64,000 bases of DNA, taken from contig NW_003546320.1 of NCBI RefSeq assembly GCF_000090795.2, forward strand, positions 232,120-296,119, read 5' to 3'. The notes beneath the pieces were generated by a model that did no database searches, was not told the origin of the DNA, and saw nothing but the letters and a program-made list of their open reading frames with translations. Source of the stretch: Amphimedon queenslandica (lineage: Eukaryota > Porifera > Demospongiae > Haplosclerida > Niphatidae). Shown here piece after piece: positions 22,620-35,979 of this stretch (positions are counted from its first letter, which is position 1; each line of letters begins with the position of its first letter). A program made the translations under genes and the position numbers.

Positions 22620-23870
22620 CATAAATGGAGTGACTGACACGTAAGTTCCTACCTGGATAACAAAATGATTGAGGATAAAGAAGTCTTATAAAACAAGCAA
22701 TATTTTTACCATTATAGCTCTGAATTTTTATAATATAATGTTTTGAGTAACAATAAAATTATAATGTCTAAGTTATACTTATCTTCCAAAAAATGCACAC
22801 ACAATATGGATTCTGTGGATTGCTTCATTTTAAACTATAAACCTGACAAATATCATTTGTATATGGCAAGAATACTTTAAAGTGATGGCTGTACTCCCTG
22901 TGTTGTGTTGTGTCTCAAAAAGAATAATTCATTCTGTAATCCGACTTACTTGGACCAGTTGATACAAAATTACAGTTTGATTGGGAATAATAACAAATCC
23001 ACATAGTGTGCCTTTGCGCGAAGCTCTTAGGTACATTCTTCAAGGTTTTGATATGCCTTGACAAATCCTAAAACCATTTTGGCTATCGTACCTCATATAC
23101 ACCAGTAATGTATTGGTGGCCCATACTGACAAGTACTAAGAATTTCAAAAATTATTATACTGACAATCCACTAAGGAATATAAATAAGTGATGCTTGTTA
23201 GGTATGATGGGACTGGTTTGATACATTTCTTTGAACTGATCCTCATTTACATGTGCTATATAAGATGCCTTTCTGTTTGAGTTTTCGAGCAAACAGTCTG
23301 TAGCAGAGTGTAAAAGGAGAAAGTTGTCTTAGTGACTTGTACAATATTGGTATTAGATCTTGAATTGTCAAAGGAAGGAGTCTTGCCAAACACTAAAGCT
23401 GACTTGCTCTGTAATGAACAAAATGATATACTTTTGTTAAACATTATGCTATTCTTGGTTTTCATGATAACTATTCAAGATTTTAATTAAGGATATAAAT
23501 CATTATTGCATCATGTTGACAAATGCCACTTCCTATAGTGGGAATATGCTGTTATAGCCATTGGCTGCAATGGTCAGTATTGCTATTTTTGGCTGCTACA
23601 GCTTGCAGGCAACAAAACTTGCCTGATAATCCCTCTTTCTACTGAAGAAGAGACATTACAAAAATTTGATAGATATAGTTAAAGAAGCAAGATGGAGGCC
23701 AAAAAGCAGTATGAAATAACAGAATAAATGAAATCCACGTTTAATGTATGATATTTGCAAGCATACATCATTACTTGAAGGTTACAGATGTTTTCGTCTG
23801 GTTTGCTGACATGTTTTTGCCATGTATGACTGCATCCAAGCATGCATACACGATATGTTGGTTGACACAA
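22620..23870. other. No gene seen
   Basis: AT-rich DNA. Short open frames (for example minus 23465-23256) show no family features. No clear repeat or hairpin. Confidence 0.35.
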
Positions 23871-24160
23871 AACATGTCTTGTTCAATCAAACATGACACA
23901 ATGCATGTCCTATCGCTTTAAACGTCACACAAAACATTTACCAAAGATGACACAAATATGAAAGAACCTCTCAGGCTTCTTCAAACTTGAAAAACATGTA
24001 TTGTTCAACCAAACATGGCACAAAACATGTGATGTTGCTTTATAATAGTCCGTGATACAAAACGTCATATTGCTTCATACATGACAAAAATTGTCATATT
24101 TGACAAAACATGCTGAGTTTTGTCCAAATAGGTTACATAAATGAAAATGTCATGTACATA
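23870..24160. repeat. Degenerate CATG-rich tandem repeat
   Basis: Variants of AAAACATGT, CAAACATGACACAA and CAAAACATGT recur through this stretch. The best pair is AAACATGTCTTGTTCAATCA (23873) and AAACATGTATTGTTCAACCA (24003), about 120-130 bases apart, both followed by ACATG and a GCTTTA block. It borders the satellite on its left side. Confidence 0.65.
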
Positions 24161-24177
24161 CTGAATTTTTACCTCAG

Positions 24178-24460
24178 GGCCCTAACTTTTGGTATAAACT
24201 GTGCGATGAAACTGAGAAAAGAACGGAATAGTTGAAAGAAAGGACAGGAAACATAAACCAACATCAAGAACTCGGTCTGATCTGTCACTCCTGGTATAAG
24301 CTATATAATGAAACAGAGAAAAGGAGTGAATCAAACATGAAACGTTTCAAAAACTAACCTCAAATGAAAAGAACTAGGCACTCAGACTGAACTCTCGCTC
24401 CTGGTAGAAAGTAAACTATGAAACTGAGAAAGAAGAAAAAATAGTAACATGTAAGTAGTG
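24178..24460 (-). repeat. 120-base satellite, reverse-oriented left segment
   Basis: About two and a half degenerate units in reverse orientation relative to the main array. Landmarks: ATGAAACTGAGAAAAGAA, CTGATCTGTCACTCCTGGTA and CTCAGACTGAACTCTCGCTCCTGGTA. These are reverse complements of TTTCTCAGTTTCAT and of the GTGACTGATCAGA block of the forward units. Confidence 0.8.
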
Positions 24461-24500
24461 CATACAATATTAAGTTATAGATAAACTACAGATGTTGAGG

Positions 24501-24584
24501 GTTACTGGATACAAACAAGGATGTTAGTTGATTTAGAAGCAGAGGCTTCTAAATCAACTAACACACGAGCGTATATCAAGTAAC
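24501..24584. repeat. Foldback hairpin
   Basis: Arms of about 40 bases. The inner 18 (GTTAGTTGATTTAGAAGC, 24523-24540, and its reverse complement at 24545-24562) are perfect, around a 4-base loop AGAG. The outer parts (GTTACTGGATAC versus the complement of GTATATCAAGTAAC) are imperfect. It lies in the spacer between oppositely oriented satellite segments. Confidence 0.85.
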
Positions 24585-24618
24585 ATGAAACAGCTGTATT
24601 TTATCAGGTTTGTGCTAC

Positions 24619-24758
24619 AGTGTGTGGGTGCATGAAAGGCACAGTAAGGCACTGTCGTCTAACTACCAGAATTGGCAGTTAGATGATGGCTTCTAACTAC
24701 CCCTGCTGTGGTCTACACTATATAAACTCGTGTGGTGCCTTTGATACACCCACACACT
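24619..24758. mobile_element. Short inverted-repeat element
   Basis: AGTGTGTGGGTGCATGAAAG at 24619 is answered by CTTTGATACACCCACACACT ending at 24758. The 140-base unit has an internal inverted pair around CTAACTACCAGAATTGGCAGTTAG (24659-24682). MITE-like, no coding. A (TA)n tract follows at 24811-24832. Confidence 0.75.
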
Positions 24759-25825
24759 AGTATAATTTAAAATTAAACTGAAATAAGACTGACTGCTGAG
24801 TTACTTCTCATATATATATATATATGTATATACTACTATGACACTGCGTAATGAAGAAGCGAATAGTGACAGAACATGAAACATTAATGATATTAAAAAT
24901 AACCAATCACTTAACATTTGTTTTTTCTTTTCCCACTTTCATAGTATGGTGTATACCCAATGTGATTAATCATTTTATCATTTGAGCTTTGTTTTAAAAT
25001 GACATTTCATGTACAATTGACTTCTCAATGTTTCTTACTTTTTGTGCCATGGTACTGTTTAAAGCAGAAGGGACTGATCTCACTATGTTCTCATCATTTG
25101 TGATTGGTTTTAAATTGATGTCATGTACTTCACTTCTCACAATTTTTTCTCAGTTTCGTAACATAGTTTAAATTACCGAATGTGACTAATCAGACCAAAT
25201 TCTAATCAGTTTAGGTTTGTTTTTGAAATGATTTTTATGTACTGCCTAGGTGAAACTATTTGTTTCCTTTTTTTTCTCCGTTTCATAGTATAGTTTATAC
25301 CGGGAGAGACTGATCTGACTCAGGTTGTTACGTGAGTTTTGTTTTAAAATTGTTTTATGTACTAGTGACTGAACATTGTTTCTTCTTTTTGAATTTTATA
25401 GTATCTTTTAAAAACATCATAAGTGACTGATATGACTTAGTTCTTATATTAATTAAGGTTGGTTATTAAAATGTTTCATGTTCTGCTAACTTCTCACTAT
25501 TTCTTGCTTCTTTTCTCAGTTTCAATGTGTAGTTTAAACCAGGACTGACTGATCTGACTAAATTTTTATCATGAAAGTGACTCCACTCTTGCTACAAGTT
25601 GAGATTGGTTTTTAAATATGCTTCATGTTTTACTTTCTCCTTTCTCAGTTTCAGTGTATTGTATGCCAGAAGTGACTAATTGAAATGAGTTTTTATTGTC
25701 TGAGGTAGGTTTTAAATTGGGAATTTATGTACTTTCGACTTCTAACAATTTTTTCCTTCTTTTCTCAGTTTCATGTTGTAGTTTATTCCTGAACTGAGTT
25801 TTTATGAATTAAGGTTAATTTATTG

Positions 25826-26110
25826 AAAGGGACACGTTCACGGAAATAGAATGCACACGTTACTGTAGAGGAAGTTAACATTAAATTGGGTGTGCAACAG
25901 ATTATTAATTAATAGTTATGAGACAGAGCAATCAGTCGCAGAACCAGGATTAGGCATCTGTAAAACACTTCTCTCAAACAGAATTAGCTCTTTTGCCACC
26001 CCAAGATACTCTTTTTAGTTAAGAAACACCAGGAATATTTACAAGAAGCCACTTGAGTAGCCATTTTGCCTTAATTATTAGGGGCGCAGCTGCACGTTAT
26101 GAAGACAGTT
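25826..26110. other. Unidentified insertion in the satellite
   Basis: Satellite blocks stop after AAGGTTAATTTATTGAAAGG and resume at GTTCTTATTTGTGGTGGGTT. The 285 bases between show no terminal repeats or coding content that I recognise. Confidence 0.5.
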
Positions 26111-26682
26111 CTTATTTGTGGTGGGTTTCAAACTAATGGGTCATGTACTACTCCTCACTATTTGTTTTCTTCTCAGTTTCATAGTATTGTTTATAACAGC
26201 AGTAAATTATTAGACTGCGTTCTTATAATCTGATGGTTTCATTTATTTCTTCTTTTCTCAGTTTTATAGTGTCGTTTAAAACACCTACAGTGACTGAATG
26301 GATTGAGTTACTATCATTTGAGGTTGGTTTTAAAATGATGTTTAATGTACTGTTGACTTTGTAGTTATTATTCCTTTTTCAGTTTCATAGTTCAGTTATA
26401 CCAAGTGTGACTGATGAAATGGAGTTTTCATAGTGTAGTTTTATACCAGGACTGACTGATTAGACTGAGTTCTTACTTTCTTAAGTTTAGTTGTTAAGTG
26501 GATGCTTTATGTTCTACTTCTGTCCCTTTCTCAAATTTATAGCATGGTGTATGCTAATGACTGATTTAACTGAGGTCTTATCATTTGAGGTAGGTTTTAA
26601 ATGATATTTAATGTACCTTTGACTTCTAACTCTTTTGTCAGATTCGTAGTGTAGTTTATACCTGGACAAAGTTTTATCATTG

Positions 26683-26906
26683 GTGACCATAATTGACAAA
26701 AGGTACCTATGGCGGTTTTTAAAATTCATTATAATGAAAAATATCAACCTGTGAGTGCTCTGTTAGACAACTATTGTTTCTTAAAGTTACATAGTAACTT
26801 TTTATGTCCTCTAAAGTGTTTTATGATAAATTGAGCTTAGAAAGTTGGATTTTTAATGCTATAAAGACCAATTTTCCTATCGGCTATAAGGTTCAATTAT
26901 GGTCAC
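26683..26906. mobile_element. GTGACCATAATTG MITE, copy 1 (in satellite)
   Basis: Ends GTGACCATAATTGACAAAAG and its complement CAATTATGGTCAC. Reverse orientation relative to the copies at 48433-48669 and 53939-54176, with the same internal text (TTACATAGTAACTTTTTA). Flanking 4-mers are ATTG and ATTT. Its right terminal repeat is more decayed than in the other two copies. Confidence 0.85.
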
Positions 26907-29900
26907 ATTTTAGGTTTTATTGAAAATGTTTCATGTCCAACTTGCTTTAGATTCGTTTTTCTTGTCCAAGTTTCATAGTATGGTGTATACCCAAATAAAG
27001 TAACCGATCATTTTATTAGTTAAACTTTTTTGAAAGTGATGTTTTTTGTACTTTTGATGGCTCATTATATTTTACTTATATTTAAGTTTTGTAGTACAAA
27101 AATACCAAGAGTGACTGATCAAACTAATTTTTATTATTTAAGGTTGGTTTTTGAACTGATGTTTAATGTTAGACTGACTTTTCATTTGTCATGGTATAGT
27201 TTATAACAGGAGTAACTGATCAGACTGAGTGATATTTATTTAAAGTTGGTTTTAAATTGATGTGTTATGTACTAATGTCTTCTCACTATTTAATTTTTCT
27301 TTTCTCAGTTACATTGTGTAGTTTTAAGTACCAAAAGTGACCCCACTGAGTTCCTATCATTTCAGTTCGGTTTCAAAACGAAACTTAATACTTTCATTTG
27401 TCTAAGTTTCTTAGTGTAGTTTATACCAAGAGTGGCTGATCTTACCGCCTTGTAATCATTTTTAGTTGATTTTTAAAATGATTTGTGTTCTGCTTCTCAC
27501 TATATGTTACTTCTTCTGTTTCATAGTATTTTGTACCAAAAGTAACTGATGGGACACATTCTAATCATTTTAAGTTGGTTTCTGACAATGTTTACTGTTG
27601 TACTATCCTGTTTTTTCTATTTTCAATTTCATTATAATCTATATCGAGAGTAACTGATCAAACTGAGTTTTGATTATTTGTTCCGTTTATAATGTTAATG
27701 GTCTATACTTCTCACTATTTGTCTTTCCTTTTCTTTGTTACAGAGCATAGTTATCACTAGAAGTGGCTGAACTGACAGAGGTCTTATCATTTAAGGTTTG
27801 TTTTTGAAAGAATGGTGCATGTTCTACTCCTCATTTGTTTTTTCTTTTCTCTGTTTCATAGTGTAGTTATATGCCAGGACTGACTGATGAGACTGAGTTA
27901 TTATTTGAGGTTTTGTTTTATATTGATGTTTCATGTTCTACTCACTTTATTTCTTTCTCAGTTTTATAATAATATGTATACCGGAATTGACTAAATAAAC
28001 TTAAGTCTTATCATTGTACGGTTCATACTCAGAGTGACTGATTCAAAAGTTTTAGTCAATTTAAACCTTTTTTGCAATAATGTTTCATCTTTTACTGATT
28101 CTCACTTTCTGTTTCTTTTCACAGATTCATAGTATAGTTCAAAATACCAGTTGTGACTGATCTGACTGAAGTCTCATCATACCACGTTGCTTTTTGAATT
28201 TGTGATCTAATCCTTATTTGTTTCTTCTTTTCTCTGCTGTATAGTGTAGTTTTACTGATCAGACTGAGTTATCGAATAATTTTACTGAGGTCTTATCATT
28301 TGAGGTAGGTATTAGGATAATATTTCTTGTACTTTTGGCTTCCATTTTGTTTTTTCTGTAGTTTTATTGTTTTTTCTGTAGTTTTATTGAAGTTTACAAC
28401 TGGACTGTCTCAGTTTTTGTCACTAGGTTAATTGACTTATTGTTTCATGTTCCACTCACTTACCATTTGTTTCTTTTTTTCCATTTACATATGTAGTGTA
28501 TACCTCATGTGACTGATTGTTTTATCCTTCAAACTTTGTTTCAAAAATGATGTCACTACTTATTACTACTTTTTCACTTTCATGATACAGTTTATACCAT
28601 GACCGCATAATCAAACTGATCTATCATCATTTGAGGTTGCTTTTTGGACTGATGTTTAATGTGTGACTCACTTTATTTCTTAGTTTCATGGATTTACCTT
28701 GAATAACTGATCGGACTGAGTTTTATTCATTTAAGTTAGTTATAAATTGATGTGTCACGTATTACTCTCTTCCCACTCTTTTCTTTTGTCAGTTTTATGT
28801 TATGGTGTTAAATATTAGAAGCGACTGATCAAACAGTTGTCATTTTAGGTAGGCTTCTAAACAATATTTTGTGTACTTATAACTATTGGTTTCTTCTTTT
28901 CTCAGTTTTGTGGTGTAGTTTATACCTAAAGTGACCAAGTTATTATTACTTCATGTTTTCTGAAATATTTTATTTTCCACTGACTACATTTTGTTTCCTC
29001 TTGTTTCAGTTTTATAGTATGTATACCTAAAGGGAATGTTAATGTACTTTTGACTTCTTCCTATTTGTTATTTCTTTTTTCAGTTTCATGTTACAGTTAT
29101 TACACTGAGTGACTAATCAAACAGAGTTTTATCATTTGTGGTTAGTTTTTGAAATTATGTTTAATGTTGGACTTACTTTTTATTTGTTTATTAGTTTAAT
29201 AATATAGTGTATACCAGGAGTAATTGATTGGACTGAGTTCTAATCATTTTAAGTTGGTGTTTTAAATGATGTACATATTCTACTTCTCATCACCATTTGT
29301 TTCATTTTTGCAGCTTAATAGTGTTGTATACACCTAAAGTCCTTTTATCATTTATATTTTGTATTAAATTTCATGTACTATTGACTTATCTCAATTCTTT
29401 TATCAGTTTCATGGTATGGTTTGTAACAAAAAAGACTGGTCGATCTGACTTTTTCAATTGAGGTTGGTTTTTTAAACCAATGTTCATTGTTTGACTCAAT
29501 TTGCATTTGTTTCTTTCGTATACTTTCTTCATAAGTAACTGATGGGATCAATTGTAATCATTATAAGTTGGTTTTTGAAACAGTGTCACGTTCCACTTCT
29601 TACTACTTATTTTTTTCCTCCAGAGTTTTAGGTACTTGAAGAGACTGATCCAACTGAGTTCTTTCATTTGAGGCCGGTTTTTGAAACAAGGTTTTATTTT
29701 CTTTTTGCTTCTCATTTCTTTCTTGTTTTCTATTCCATAGTGTAGTTTATTGACTGATTAGACTGAGTTTTTATCATTTGAGGTAGGTTTATACTTAAGA
29801 ATTCATGTTCTTTCGTCTTGTAACTACTTGCTTCTTCCTTTCTCTGTTACCTGCAGTAGTTTATATATGGACTGACTGAGTTCTTTACATTTGAGGTTGG

Positions 29901-30818
29901 TAAGTGAAGTGATGTTTATTGTTCTACTCTGGTTCTTCATTTCTGAGTTTCATAGTATAGTTTATACCAGAAGTGACTGATTTGACCAAGCTCTGTTTAT
30001 TTCAAGTGGGTTTTAAAAATGAAGTTTAATGTTTTACTTCTCACTCCGTTTCTTTTTTGTTTCAATTCATTGTTTAAAATACCAGAAGTGACATATCAGA
30101 CTTGTAGTTCTTATCATTTGAGGCTGATTTTGCAAATATTTTATACTTAACTCACTTTTTGTTTCCTCAATTCTCAGTTTCATAGTATTGTTGATACCTA
30201 AAGTAACTGATCGGACTGAGTTTAATCAATCTAGGTTGGTTTTGGAAACAATTTTTATGCTTCACTTCTGACTATTTACATCTTTTCTCTATTTCATGGT
30301 TTAGTTTATACCTTGATTGATTGAGTTCTTATCCTTTTGTTTTTTTAAATAATGTTTTGTGCTCCACTGACGTCATGTTTGTTTCTTCTTTTCTTAGGTT
30401 CATAGTATGGTATTACATACCTAAGTGACTGAGATTGTCAAAATTACAACTTTGATTTAAAGTGATGTTTCATGTACTTTTAACAAAGACTTCTCACTAT
30501 TTGTTAGTTTTTTTAGTTTTATGGTACAGTTTGTAGAAACATTGACTCATTAAACTGATTTTTTTCATCAATTGTGGTTGGTTTTAGAACTAATGTTTAT
30601 TGTTTGAGTCACTTCGATTTTTTCTTCTTTGCTCAGTTTATACCTGGACTGAGTTACTGTCATTTTAGGTGTTCTTGAAATGAAGTTTAATGTTCAACTA
30701 AGGGTGGTGCAGAATTAGCTAGCATATTGAGCTTGACTAGTTTAAAGAAAGCAAGAATTATTCTAGCATAAACGGTAAATATCAGGAAGTTTCACGTGAT
30801 TAAGGACTGCATGACAGC

Positions 30819-32724
30819 ATGGCAGACACCCTTGATGATTTTGAAGTTCAGGCTATTGACTCTAGCAGCGATGAATCTACGTCTGCCGCTGATATTATTA
30901 CTGATGTATCCACTACTGTTACTGTAGCTAGATCTTGCCAAATAGCTGAAATTTGTTTTTGTTCTACTTCATCTGGTGTAGTAGATCTACTTCAATACTC
31001 TAAGCACTCAGAGCCAGTTCTCTTGCAAGAAAGCGGGTGTTGTTGAGTAGGAATCATAGGAAATTGTTGGCAAGAGGAGCAGCAGATCTTCTGACAACAC
31101 CAGCACAGGGAGCTCGTGAATTTTCTGTTTAAGGTGTCACCGGGAAAACTCTGCACTTGTTTCAGAGAAGAGATTAAAGGAGGAGTGGGATACAGAATTA
31201 TCTGAAGAGTTGAAACACAAGGGAGGACAAGAACGTCTTTCTGTCAAGGAAGCAAGGTAACGGGATTTTGCTGATGCACTGATACACTAAAGCGGCATGA
31301 TCAGCAAATGAGTCCAGCAGGTGACACTTCCGGTGGCCCAATATATTTTTTGCATCAAGGTGGCCATGACATTTCTGAGATCTGGTGTCCCTTTTGAAAA
31401 GGTATTCTATTTTTGTGTTGCTGGAAGAGAGTACGCATCGGCTGGTTGATAAGATGCATCTCAAAGACAGAATACCATTTGTCCTTAAAGAAGAAGCTCA
31501 AATAAAGATGTAAATCGAAGATAAGTTTGTGACCGTTATATCTGATGGCACATCATGACTTGGTGAGGTTTTGGTGGTACTTTTCCGGTATGTGCACTAA
31601 TGAAGATTGAGCAACGATTAGTACATGTTGAGTTGTTGGCATCTGAAGAGCCTTAAAGGAAAGGAGGTTGCTAGGGAATTAATCAGCATCTAATCAGTTA
31701 CCCTAAGAATTAAGACAAGGTTACTTATTGCTGCTAAGCATGATGGAGCTTCTGTGATTAATGTAGCAGTACATTGTTTATCAATCACTTTTTGATGTTG
31801 GGTGCATAGCATATACACCTGACCAGTTGGGGAAAAGTTTCAAACAACTATTTTGAATAATTTTGTCACACAATGGATTTCTTTGTTTTTGCACAGTCCT
31901 AAGTGTCTGCTACTTTGCAAAACAAAGACAGGAATTTCTGTAAAGTCGTATTCTAAAACATGATGGTAGAGCGAATGGGAGGTAATGGAGCAAATGCTGA
32001 CCCATTTGAATGATATACCTCTGTTCCTTGGAAATGAAGTATCTTCTGTGACAGCAAATAAGCTATCAAAGGGGCTTGTTGAAACTACAACTTGCTGCGG
32101 TCATTGATTTAGGCTCTCATTTTGTTAAAGCTACCTACACAACTTATGAGATAAATCCCTGGTTTTAAAGTGCTACAAAATAATTGAAGAAGTGCTCTAC
32201 AGGCTGCACACAATCCAAATGTAACAGCAGTTGCAGAAATGCTAAGAGGTACTAATGAAGCCTTAGTGTCTCAGTATAGTGCATATGCTATTGTTTGCCA
32301 GGATTACAGTATATACATTCATGAAGCCTTAGATGGTCCACTACAAACATCAATGAAAGCTTTAGAACTGCTAGACTTTTATCTCTTTCTAAAATATATG
32401 AAATGAATCCTATTGCCAATGAGGTAGATTCATTAAGACTTTTCCATTTCTTAACAAGGAATCTGTGATTATTGATTTAAAAGAAGAATTGCCTAAATAT
32501 GTCTAAAGCAGCTGATGTTGATCCTGATTATGATCCTGTACAATGGTGAAGAGAGCATGGTAAAGGGCTTCCCAGATGCTCAAATGTACTGGGAAAGGCA
32601 CTTTAGTACAAACCTCTTCAGCAGGAGCAGAGAGAGTGTTTTCTTTACTCAAATACATTTGTACAATAGTTTAGAAGACTACACTGAAACTTCACTCAAG
32701 CTACAATACAATAAAAGATCATAG
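30819..32724 (+). pseudogene. hAT transposase pseudogene, copy 2 (inside satellite)
   Basis: Second copy of the hAT family at 17780-19365. It opens with a 75-codon frame, MADTLDDFEVQAIDSSSDES, which may be the true N-terminus. Then come FLRSGVPFEKVFYF (31370), FVTVISDGTS (31528), IEQRLVHVELLASE (31610), KGKEVARELIS (31660), IAAKHDGASVINVAV (31728), NPNVTAVAEMLRGTNEALVS (32210) and SSAGAERVFSLLKYI then YTETSLKLQYNKRS (32612-32720), the hAT dimerisation end. Dozens of stops and shifts. It sits in the interruption of the satellite array, so it and the neighbouring DUF7869-like gene entered the array or were carried with it. Confidence 0.75.
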
Positions 32725-32729
32725 TAACT

Positions 32730-33484
32730 TAACTTCTGCATGAGTTCAGTAACTTGTTATAATGGTGTAATTATCACTATTGTGGATTAAAAATAATTTG
32801 GAATTCAGATTTATGAGACTAATCAGAAGCATAATGCAGTGTTTTTGGAGAATAATCAAATGATTTCATGAGCAATTCTGAATCTAGTAAACTAATCATG
32901 TGTGAGCATGAGCCTAGTTACTATAGCTCTAACTAATAATCAATAATAATTAATTAGAGCGCGGTCTAAAAAATTAATTTCAGGCAGAGGTGTTGGTATT
33001 AGGCCGAGCTAGCTATAACTGTAGCTGTCTCATTTACAATTACGAATTCAGTCAAGTGTCCTTCCATCGCTTTTGCCAATGAGTCAGCAGTCTTTTGATG
33101 TCAAACTTTTTACATTCAGAAGCATCACATACTACATCCAGGTTTCAGTGAATCACACCCATATCATCACCCATGCTGAGGTCAAGTGACACGGTGTACT
33201 CAGACTGCAGTTTTAGTCACCTTGCTCATCTCAATGTAGCTATTTCACCAGGTAATTTCTGCCACTTTAAAGCATTGTAAGTACATTAAATTATCCCAGA
33301 ATATGGCTAAGGTCAGCATTTGCTTGAAGCAGCCGAGGTAGATGAGTCATGAAGACTATCACAGCATTCCTAATTCATCAACAAGATTTACTAATCTGAC
33401 TTACCAGCATTGTTGTCACCAAAAGTGATTAAGAAACATGAACAGCAGTATATAAGAGTATGATTTGCAAGTCTTTGACATGCT
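32730..33484. other. No gene seen
   Basis: AT-rich DNA between two transposon genes; stops in all frames. No terminal repeat could be assigned to either neighbour. Confidence 0.35.
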
Positions 33485-35799
33485 GTGTGTTCACGACTAC
33501 TGCAAAAACATTTTCTATCAGACATTTTACTTATGATGGTCAGTGTTAATGAAGGAATATGCAATAACTTTCGGGATTTGTATTTTGATAGGCAAATATT
33601 TCGCAGGAAGGCTTTTATGTCATTGATGGGAATATCCCCAAAGCACTTTCGAGCAATCAAAAAGCTAATAAACAATGGTGTACGAGTTATTCCAAACAAA
33701 AGGAACAGACATGCTTCAACAACAATTAAGTGCAAGTCAGCCAAAGGATGGGCCATTACTTTCATCCAATTGCAGATACAATGCCTCACATTGAGCAAAT
33801 CCATTAAAAAAATCAATTTATTTAACGGTGGCACAAAATTTTAAAGAAGATGGAAGTGATATTATTAGTTTCTCAAATTTTAGAATTTATGGAAGACATT
33901 TTTCTGACAATAATTTTAAAGGTAAGGTAATAAGTTAAATACAAAATGTGATGCATAATGTTTTACATTGCATAGTTTGTTCAGTAAATGTAACATCTGT
34001 GTGACACTTCAATATGAAAGATTAAAACATACAAGTGACAAAGAGAAAATGCCAGTTAAAATCAGAGTATCAGTCACATATACTTTAGCTTAAGTTATTT
34101 AAGTTATGTATTTCATTGGTTGTTTTAAACAGAAATGAAAGGAAGATATAGTCGAGAGAAGTCCAAAAGAAATCCAAAAATGTTAATTATTGTAGATACA
34201 ATGGACCAGAATAGAAAATTTACCACAACTCCCCCAGAAGCCAAAAGCAACACAAAATTTAAGGACTCTGCGTACTCACATAGCAGGTATAATATTCACA
34301 ATCATGCATGATAATTTTTGTGGCATTAATTCACACACATTGATGAAGCTTTCATATGCATTTTTAGACACAATGCAGTATCCGTACAACTCAAACGTAG
34401 TTATTGAGATAATTATGAGATTACTGATGAATTTGACGAAAAAAGAATCATGTCTACCAGAAGTATTGTATCTGCAATTTGACAACTGCTGTAAAGAAAA
34501 CCAAAATAGATTTATACTTCCCTTTTGCAGTTCTTTTAATGTTGAAAAGAGTTTCTAAAAAGATTTATGAATAACAAGTAATTCTTTTAATTAAAGTTTT
34601 TATATTAATAGGTTCGAGTTAATTTCTTGCCAGTTGCTCATACTCATGAAGACGCAGATCAGTTTTTTTCTAAAGTATCATGTTACATTTTTAACAAGAG
34701 TTGGGGCAGAAACAGTGAGTTTTAAGTTTTGCAAGTTGTAAGTATTGCACAATGTCTTGCAATAAAATAAATTAAAATTATAGGGCTATTAAAGGCAAAA
34801 GCATTAAGTTACACTCCTAAACCATCTACATAGAACATTAAGTGTGTACACAATGTTTGAAGTTGGCCTGCTCCTTTTATTGAGGGCATACATGGGCACA
34901 CGATCCTCACTGTTTTAAGTTTTTATGGAATAGTTCAAAGGATGTAGCAGAAATGTACTACAGAAATTGGAGTGAGGAACAGTGGATTGAGGGCATAGAA
35001 GTTCTGAAGGCAAATCATTCATTGAGGTTTCAGATAAAATTACAATTTTCTAATTGTAGGAACATCCACAAGGAACGCCACTATTGCTTGAACCAAAACA
35101 ATGAAAAGCTAGATGTTGACAGATTACTACTTAAGATTCTACAGTGGCAAAAATAGTTGCATGCTTCCTCACAACAGCATTAGTCACAGTTTCTCCAAGC
35201 TTTGGAATCAGCATCACTTGTAACGTCTCCTGATATGAACTGTGAAAAAGAATGGTATCTGGGTTAAATCTATTGACAATTACAGTCATATGTTTGTATA
35301 GGAGACAACCAGCCTATAATAAAATTAATAATAATGAAAGAGAAAAATGCATGGTACATACGATAATCATAATACAATTTTGTACTTAACTCAATTTATG
35401 CTAGTGTACTACAACTGCTGTAATAATAAATGTACAAATTTGTACACTTAATGGTCACGTCAATCCTAATGGTACAAATTTGTACAATTTTCGTTAAAAG
35501 TATTGTAGGTAATAAGCTAATCCCTGAAGTAGACTTGTCATTGCTTAAAAGTGTGGTCATATGTTAGCTGTTCACAGTCAAAGCACTGATTGATAGCATT
35601 GTGCCTCAGCACAAGGAAGGATTATTTAGACGTGGTATGGTATGAAAAGTTATATACCACCTCATGGAAGCCATGGAAGATTAAGGGCCCGCAAAATTGT
35701 CAAAAAATCATTGATTGGAAAGACATGATTTATAAATCATCTATAGTATTATATGCATTTGAACTCACAAAGAAGGTAATGAAAGAAAGACCACCATAA
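33485..35799 (+). pseudogene. DUF7869-like putative DDE transposon protein
   Basis: A spliced or decayed gene whose blocks match, as I remember it, a family of uncharacterised invertebrate proteins carrying the DUF7869 domain. Order: FRRKAFMSLMGISPKHFRAI and NRHASTTIKCKSAKGWA (33600-33750); FKEDGSDIISFSNFRIYGRH (33843-33900); KRNPKMLIIVDTMDQNRKF (34167-34220); THIAGIIFTIMHDNFCGINS (about 34275-34332); LPEVLYLQFDNCCKENQNRF (34455-34512); VRVNFLPVAHTHEDADQFFS (34615-34670); MYYRNWSEEQWIEGIEVL (34953); KPWKIKGPQ and KSSIVLYAFELTKK (35667-35780). VDTMDQ, QFDNC and HTHEDAD supply acidic residues in the spacing of an RNase H-type DDE/D site. The catalytic role is inference. Frame changes after 33750, 34290 and 34560 suggest introns plus decay. 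Confidence 0.6.
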
Positions 35800-35979
35800 C
35801 AAAACTTAAAGAAGAGTACACTAAATTATAAAAACATTAATTAATATTAGTAATGGCTATAAACTATAGTGTAGAACATTAGTGTCTGTAATCAAGATAG
35901 AACACTGACTTCTATAGTTAAATTTAATTATTTTACTTATTTGACAACAAATAAAGCAAAAAATAAATAACAGCATTAA

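Larger units (their letters stand above)
24885..30700 (+). repeat. 120-base satellite, main forward array (about 48 units)
   Basis: Long degenerate tandem array. Typical unit blocks in order: TTTCTTCTTTTCTCAG, TTTCATAGTATAGTTTATACC, AGGAGTGACTGATCAGACTG, AGTTCTTATCATTTGAGG, TTGGTTTTAAAATGATGTTT, CATGTACTATTGACTTCTCA. Spacing of the CAGTTTCA block measured at 25.1-25.8 kb is 117-128 bases; some units are shorter. Each unit carries a pyrimidine tract ending in CAG and, about 60 bases later, an AGGTTGGT. No frame is open across units on either strand. Interrupted at about 25826-26110 by an unrelated 285-base piece and at 26683-26906 by a MITE. Confidence 0.92.
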
